In this document: piece by piece, positions 58,966-64,000 of the stretch
Layout of the letters: each line of letters opens with the position of its first letter
Numbering within the stretch: position 1 is the stretch's first letter
Source: CAYJFQ01 sp964369955
GTDB taxonomy: Bacteria; Bacillota_I; Bacilli_A; Erysipelotrichales; Erysipelotrichaceae
Direction: 5' to 3'
DNA: 64,000 bases
NCBI GenBank assembly: GCA_964369955.1
Contig: CAYJFQ010000003.1
Span: 1-64,000 of the forward strand
Notes under the pieces: generated by a model
The model's input: the letters and a program-made list of their open reading frames with translations, nothing else
Database searches by the model: none
Told to the model about the DNA's origin: nothing
Program-made: the position numbers and the translations under genes

Positions 58966-61900
58966 ATGTTCAAGAGAATAATATCGTATATCTTAACCAT
59001 CTTTTTATTATCTCAATCATCGTTTAACATTATTGGTTTAAATAATAATGACCAAACTAATAATCTTATTGAAGTGACTTTCACTTCTAGAAATCAAAAT
59101 AATACAGAATTAATAACCATAAGTACTAATTCATTAGAAGACAATGTAGTTATTACTAAGATATTATTACCTGATAATAGTCAGGTAAAAGACTTAGTAG
59201 CCACATATCTTGCGACAGAAAATAATACTTATTCTTTTGAAGTGTTTTACCAAGTAAATGAAACTTTAGATAGTTTAACTCAAATTACATCAGAAAAGAG
59301 TCAAACCTTTGAGTATAAAGTCACTACAATCACTGATAAACAATCAACAAATTCAGATAATGATTTACAAGATGATGAAACTACAAAATTAAACCTTTTA
59401 AAAGAAACTAAAAACTCCATCGTCAAAAATACAAAAGAAGAAGAAAACCATTTCACTTTTAATGAATCAACTCAAACTATTGTTGGATACTCTGCAAGTG
59501 TTCTTGCGCCAAAAGATATTGTTATTCCTAATCAAATAAATGGAGTTGATGTATTGCATATTGGCAATAATGCTTTTGAAGGTCAACAATTAAAAAGCGT
59601 TACATTTAATGATAGACTTTTAACTATCGGATCAGGAGCGTTTAGAAACAATCTTAGCTTGAATGAGTCGATTATTATTCCTGATTCAGTAACCTTCATA
59701 GGTAGTGGCGCTTTTCTTTACACCAACATACTAGAAATTAATCTTCCAAATAAATTAAAGGGTTCGATTTCTGGTGCACCTTGGGGTGCTAAAACAAGCT
59801 CAAGGCCTAATGATCTATCAGGAGTAACAGTTTATTGGAAAGATGTAGTTAGAATTGATGATTGGGCATTTGATGCGACTACTAACACAATTATTAAATA
59901 TTTTGGTACTGATTTAGATATTACAATGCCAAGCACTTTTGATATAGATGGCACCATTTATCCAACTGAACATTTCCTCTCATATCTTTTTCAGTATGAT
60001 ATTACATCCGTTGATTTATCTACAAACTTAAAAGAAATACCAGACGACGCATTTTATCGTTACAACAATCTAAAAAATGTGACAATACATGATGGAGTTA
60101 CATCGATTGGTGCAGAATCATTCTTTAGTTGCAGAACCCTTGATAGTGTTGATCTTCCAGATAGTGTAGAAATTGTCAAATCTCAAGCTTTTAGTTATAC
60201 CGGAAATATAAAATCTGTAAATCTATCCGCTAATCTTAAAGTTATTGAAAATAATGCCTTCTATTCTGCAGGGACATTTGAAACACTTGTGTTGCCGGAT
60301 AAACTTGAGACTATTGGTAAACATGCGTTTAGCTCAAATAAATTTGAAATTTTAACAATTCCTGATAGCGTCATTAGTATTGGTGATGGCGCCTTTTCCG
60401 GATGTACAGAACTAACAGAAATTCATATACCGACAAAAATCACCAATACCATTACTGGCGCTCCTTGGGGAGGTAATAATTCAAGTTTAGTCGTATATTG
60501 GAAAGATGTCACAAGAATTGATGACTGGTTATTTAATTTAACTGATAAAAAAATTGTAAAATATTTTGGGGATGATACAAACATTGTAATGCCCGATGAA
60601 TTTGAGATAGATGGGGTAACTTACCCTGTTGAACAAATTAGTGCTAATCTCTTCGCTGACGAAGTAGCTGATATTAAATTGTCAGAGAACTTAAAATCGA
60701 TTCCACGGAGCGCATTTAACAATCCTGGGTCAAAGTTAAGTACTATCACTATACCGGATTCAGTCACTTCAATCGGAGACTATGCTTTCTTTAATTGTGA
60801 TAAATTAACCTCAATTAATATCCCTACAAAAGTAAGTAATACAATCACTGGTGCTCCTTGGAGTGCAAAATCAAGTATAACTACAGTCTACTGGAAAGAT
60901 AGTGTTATTCAAGATGGATGGGTCTTTACAACAAGTGATAACACTATCACCAATTATATCGGGACAGAAATTGATTTAGTAATGCCAAGCACAATTGAAA
61001 CTAATGGAATTGAATATCTAGTAGAAGCTTTCAAACCGAGAATGTTTAAAACGAATGTTCGCACAATTAAATTATCTGAAAATATAACTATTATTCCATC
61101 TTATGCTTTTGATGATAATTATGCTCTAAAATCAATTACCATTCCTGATTCAGTTGTTGGTATTGAACAATATGCATTTTATGATACTAGAATATCAGAA
61201 ATTCACATTCCAACTAAACCAAAAGATGACATTACAGGTGCATCTTGGGGAGCGTCTGCTCAAACTGCAGTATATTGGAATGATGTTGTTAGAATTGGTG
61301 ATTGGATGTTCCAAACTTCCACTAACACGATTAATCAATATGTTGGCAACGATACTGAATTAGTAATGCCTAATGAGTTTGTTATTGAAGGATCTACTTA
61401 TTTAGTAGAGCACATGAAATCGGGTATTTTTTCAAGAAACCTTAAATCTATTCAACTTTCAGACAATTTACAAGAAATTCCTGATAGAGCATTTAGTAAC
61501 TGTGCAAATTTAACTTCAATAACAATTCCTGCTAGCGCAAAAACTGTAGGCACTTCAGCTTTTCTCTATTGTAGTAGTCTAACCAGTGTTATCTTTGAGG
61601 AAGGAACAACTTCTATTGGGGATTATGCATTTCATCGATGTGGGTCTTTAGAAACAATTGCATTGCCTAATACTCTAGTTTCAATTGGAAGCAATGCATT
61701 TACAGAGTGCCAAAAATTACAGAGCATCATTATTCCTGACAGCGTAACAACAATAGGTAATAGTGCGTTTTCTACTTGTCCAAACCTAAAAGAAATTCAC
61801 ATACCAAACAAACTAAAGGATACAATCGCAGGTGCGCCGTGGGGTGTTTATCCACCAGAAGGGGTAGTTTATTGGAAAAATGTAATTAAGATTGATGATT

Positions 61901-64000
61901 GGGCATTTGATATGACAACTAATACTATTCTTGATTATTTAAGTAGTGATACTGACATTACCATGCCGAGTTATTTTGAAATAGATGACATAAATTATCC
62001 AGTTGAACACTATGTTGGTGGTATAATTCCCACCACTACAACATCATTAAAATTATCAAATAATCTAAAAGAGTTAGACAGTAAAGCTCTAATTGATTGT
62101 AATCTTTTAACTAAATTAACTATTCCTGAAGGTGTAACTTCTATAGCTAATGATGCATTTCGTGGTTGTAGTGGTATTCAACAGATTTTTATTAATCGAG
62201 TTAGAGATAATAGTTTTAGCGCAAGTCAACCTTGGGGAGCTATTAACTCAACTGTCTATTATCTAGGTGAGTTTGTTTATATTGATGAAAATGTTACTAA
62301 AGTAGAAAAGGAGTATAAGAGAAATATTAGTCTTAATGCTTATATTGATATATCTTATATTAAAGAAATAGCTCTACCTAATAGTGATGTTATCAATGTT
62401 GGCAGTAAAACCTGGGCTTCCAAAGATGAACCTTATGTATATCCTGTTACATTAAATGGTACATACACTTTTAGTGGCGAGGATGAAAATGAAGTTGTTA
62501 ATTCAATTGATGTCATTATTAATGATATTGGAATTCCTGTTTTAACAGCTAGTGATTTCTCTTTATCTGTTTTTAAATTAAGAAATCTAACTACTCAACA
62601 ATTAATCACTTATTCAAACGCAACTTCAATTACTGAAACTGACGCCAATTTACCTATTACATTAAGCTCGGAAGACCTTGATAAGGTACGTGCTTTAAGA
62701 GCAGGTGAGTCTGTTGAAGTGACATTAAATACATTAAATGGTGAACCATATAATAAAAGAGATACTACTAAAATAACAGTAACAGGCACTATCGATGTAG
62801 TTGATATCCCTGAAAAGGACAGTACACTATTTACTTATAATGGAGATTCTCAAACTTACAATATTCCAGTTAATCCATTATATTCTATTACAAACTCTCA
62901 ACAGATTAATTCTGGTAGTTACACAGTAACTTTATCATTAATAGATCCTATTAATACAGTATGGAGCGATAATTCCATTACTGATAAGACCTATATCTTT
63001 ACAATCGATAAGGCAAATCCTAATGTCTTATTGACTACTACTAACAATTCTGGAAATTCTATACCACTAGAAGGTGATGACTATAGCTTAACTACTAAAG
63101 TAACTGGTGTTAAAGGGGAAGTGTTAAGTGGTAGTGTAGAATATTATATTGATGGTAAAAAGGTAAGTATCTTAGAACTTATTAACGGTGTAGCTTCTTA
63201 TGATTACAAAAACATAAGTGAGGGAAGCAGTGATATTGAAGTTAAATATATTCCTGATGATGATAGTTCAAATTATAATCCAGGAAATAGCGATACTGTT
63301 ATCACTACTGGTGTTAAAGAAAAATTAATACCGATACCAAGTAAAGACACGACAGAATTTACTTACAATAATACCTTTCAAACTTATAACCTTACATCTA
63401 ACTCTGCTTATACTATTAAAAACAACAAGCAAACAGATTCAGGTACTTATACAGTTGTCGTTTCTTTAAATGACAAAGTTAATACTAAATGGACTGATAA
63501 CACTAAGAGTGATAAAACTTATTCATTCATTATCGATAAAGCTAATACTATCACTACTCTTACAGCTACTAATGTTTCAAATAATCAAGAAGGTGTTGTT
63601 GGTGATGACTATTTATTGAGCGTGGTAGTAAGTGGTGTTAAACAAGATAATCCTGAAGGGTTTATTCAATTTAAAAACAATAATTTATTATTTGGAGAAT
63701 TAATTGAAGTTATTGATGGCAAAGTCACTTATAGCTTAGATAATGTTGAACTTGGATCTTACAATTTAACCGCTGAATATGTTGTTGGAAAAGATGAAAT
63801 AAATTATCTTTCTTCTGATTCTTCTTTGGTTTTAGAGATTAAAGAATCACCTATAATTGATGGCAATACAAATAATAATAACAATGACAACCTAACTAAT
63901 CAAGGTGATGAGAGAATGACTTTAACAAATTTATTGTTAACTCTTGGCTCATTAATAGTTTTAATACTTGCGTTTAAATTTAAATGTATAATTATTATGT
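58966..64000 (+). CDS. Giant BspA-like leucine-rich-repeat surface protein (3' end beyond window)
   Basis: At least 1678 residues in one open frame from ATG 58966 (AGAAGGAG upstream), still open at 64000. A signal peptide (about 1-25) and a Ser/Asn-rich stretch lead into BspA-type LRR_5 repeats (IPDSVTSIGDYAF-like units, about 180-1080). These are interrupted at five places (near nt 59773, 60460, 60850, 61235, 61831, and a worn one near 62222) by a module of about 90 residues: GAPWG, VYWKD, DDW-F, MP, YPVE. After about 1280, two tandem Ig-like/MBG-like pairs of about 175 residues each follow. The end is Asn-rich, then LTNQGDE, a membrane helix and Lys residues. Likely wall- or membrane-anchored adhesin. 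The stop must lie just outside. Confidence 0.88.
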   Translation, partial: MFKRIISYILTIFLLSQSSFNIIGLNNNDQTNNLIEVTFTSRNQNNTELITISTNSLEDNVVITKILLPDNSQVKDLVATYLATENNTYSFEVFYQVNETLDSLTQITSEKSQTFEYKVTTITDKQSTNSDNDLQDDETTKLNLLKETKNSIVKNTKEEENHFTFNESTQTIVGYSASVLAPKDIVIPNQINGVDVLHIGNNAFEGQQLKSVTFNDRLLTIGSGAFRNNLSLNESIIIPDSVTFIGSGAFLYTNILEINLPNKLKGSISGAPWGAKTSSRPNDLSGVTVYWKDVVRIDDWAFDATTNTIIKYFGTDLDITMPSTFDIDGTIYPTEHFLSYLFQYDITSVDLSTNLKEIPDDAFYRYNNLKNVTIHDGVTSIGAESFFSCRTLDSVDLPDSVEIVKSQAFSYTGNIKSVNLSANLKVIENNAFYSAGTFETLVLPDKLETIGKHAFSSNKFEILTIPDSVISIGDGAFSGCTELTEIHIPTKITNTITGAPWGGNNSSLVVYWKDVTRIDDWLFNLTDKKIVKYFGDDTNIVMPDEFEIDGVTYPVEQISANLFADEVADIKLSENLKSIPRSAFNNPGSKLSTITIPDSVTSIGDYAFFNCDKLTSINIPTKVSNTITGAPWSAKSSITTVYWKDSVIQDGWVFTTSDNTITNYIGTEIDLVMPSTIETNGIEYLVEAFKPRMFKTNVRTIKLSENITIIPSYAFDDNYALKSITIPDSVVGIEQYAFYDTRISEIHIPTKPKDDITGASWGASAQTAVYWNDVVRIGDWMFQTSTNTINQYVGNDTELVMPNEFVIEGSTYLVEHMKSGIFSRNLKSIQLSDNLQEIPDRAFSNCANLTSITIPASAKTVGTSAFLYCSSLTSVIFEEGTTSIGDYAFHRCGSLETIALPNTLVSIGSNAFTECQKLQSIIIPDSVTTIGNSAFSTCPNLKEIHIPNKLKDTIAGAPWGVYPPEGVVYWKNVIKIDDWAFDMTTNTILDYLSSDTDITMPSYFEIDDINYPVEHYVGGIIPTTTTSLKLSNNLKELDSKALIDCNLLTKLTIPEGVTSIANDAFRGCSGIQQIFINRVRDNSFSASQPWGAINSTVYYLGEFVYIDENVTKVEKEYKRNISLNAYIDISYIKEIALPNSDVINVGSKTWASKDEPYVYPVTLNGTYTFSGEDENEVVNSIDVIINDIGIPVLTASDFSLSVFKLRNLTTQQLITYSNATSITETDANLPITLSSEDLDKVRALRAGESVEVTLNTLNGEPYNKRDTTKITVTGTIDVVDIPEKDSTLFTYNGDSQTYNIPVNPLYSITNSQQINSGSYTVTLSLIDPINTVWSDNSITDKTYIFTIDKANPNVLLTTTNNSGNSIPLEGDDYSLTTKVTGVKGEVLSGSVEYYIDGKKVSILELINGVASYDYKNISEGSSDIEVKYIPDDDSSNYNPGNSDTVITTGVKEKLIPIPSKDTTEFTYNNTFQTYNLTSNSAYTIKNNKQTDSGTYTVVVSLNDKVNTKWTDNTKSDKTYSFIIDKANTITTLTATNVSNNQEGVVGDDYLLSVVVSGVKQDNPEGFIQFKNNNLLFGELIEVIDGKVTYSLDNVELGSYNLTAEYVVGKDEINYLSSDSSLVLEIKESPIIDGNTNNNNNDNLTNQGDERMTLTNLLLTLGSLIVLILAFKFKCIIIM

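Noticed and set aside
61154..61363. A 69-codon frame inside the surface protein region
   Set aside because: It is a shifted-frame shadow of the giant LRR protein, whose own frame is continuous across this point.

Overview
The window is about 64 kb of low-GC DNA (strongly A/T-rich third codon positions) from a Bacillota-type or Mycoplasmatota-related fermentative anaerobe. The evidence is AdhE with a Rex repressor, two oxygen-sensitive [FeFe]-hydrogenase-type proteins, a glycyl radical enzyme with its SAM-radical activase, Gram-positive lipoprotein signals and no outer-membrane genes. UGA is a stop codon, because several tight ATGA gene junctions depend on it, so the standard bacterial code applies. 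An Erysipelotrichales or Izemoplasmatales-like host would fit, but the sequence alone does not fix it. Two runs of exactly 100 N, one flanked by an exact 55-bp duplication, show a draft assembly. Several single-base breaks in A/T runs may be sequencing errors rather than decay.

Layout. 0-3.4 kb: end of a tRNA-Glu, a DGHTR-motif protein, a membrane protein, a MATE transporter and a DUF2200 protein. 3.4-7.7 kb: a frameshifted HAD gene, then a promoter with three phased 10-bp repeats driving a DUF89 phosphatase, a frameshifted C-GCAxxG-C-C protein, a DeoR regulator and deoxyribose-phosphate aldolase; then a separate methyltransferase. 7.8-15.5 kb: a lipoprotein, a copper ATPase fused in frame to a CopZ-like chaperone (minus strand), small membrane proteins, two alpha/beta hydrolases, a GNAT and a hexapeptide acetyltransferase. 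15.5-18.4 kb: an arsenic operon (arsR, ferredoxin, thioredoxin, ccdA, acr3). 18.5-19.9 kb: AlkD-like and methyltransferase genes. 19.9-20.9 kb: about 1 kb of decayed DNA. 20.9-23.3 kb: a three-gene NitT/TauT-like ABC importer. 23.5-27.1 kb: a MazG-like/HNH pair, a GNAT, a Gfo/Idh oxidoreductase and coaX; then tRNA-Lys. 27.3-34.7 kb: a glycyl radical enzyme cluster with activase, DeoR regulator, GH1 6-phospho-glycosidase, HAD phosphatase and SIS protein. 34.7-36.2 kb: three minus-strand genes. 36.2-40.7 kb: a CydDC-like ABC pair with YgbA and DUF454, followed by a collapsed ghost copy of that whole operon. 40.7-45.0 kb: minus-strand small genes, a nucleoside phosphorylase, tRNA-Leu and a lysine-rich membrane protein. 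45.1-49.7 kb: a HEPN-like protein, divergent cysE/cysK, an aldo/keto reductase and a LysR regulator. 49.8-58.4 kb: rex, adhE, a small kinase, and a hydrogen-sensing set ([2Fe-2S] protein, PAS-hydrogenase, SpoIIE-type phosphatase, group-B-like hydrogenase). 58.5-64 kb: a small membrane protein and a giant surface protein running off the window.

The strongest candidates for something not well described are four. The first is the glycyl radical/6-phospho-glycosidase/SIS cluster with its own operator. The second is the ghost operon, which shares a promoter and operator of identical geometry with its intact neighbour. The third is the kinase placed between adhE and the sensory hydrogenase/phosphatase genes. 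The fourth is the recurring GAPWG/VYWKD module in the giant surface protein.
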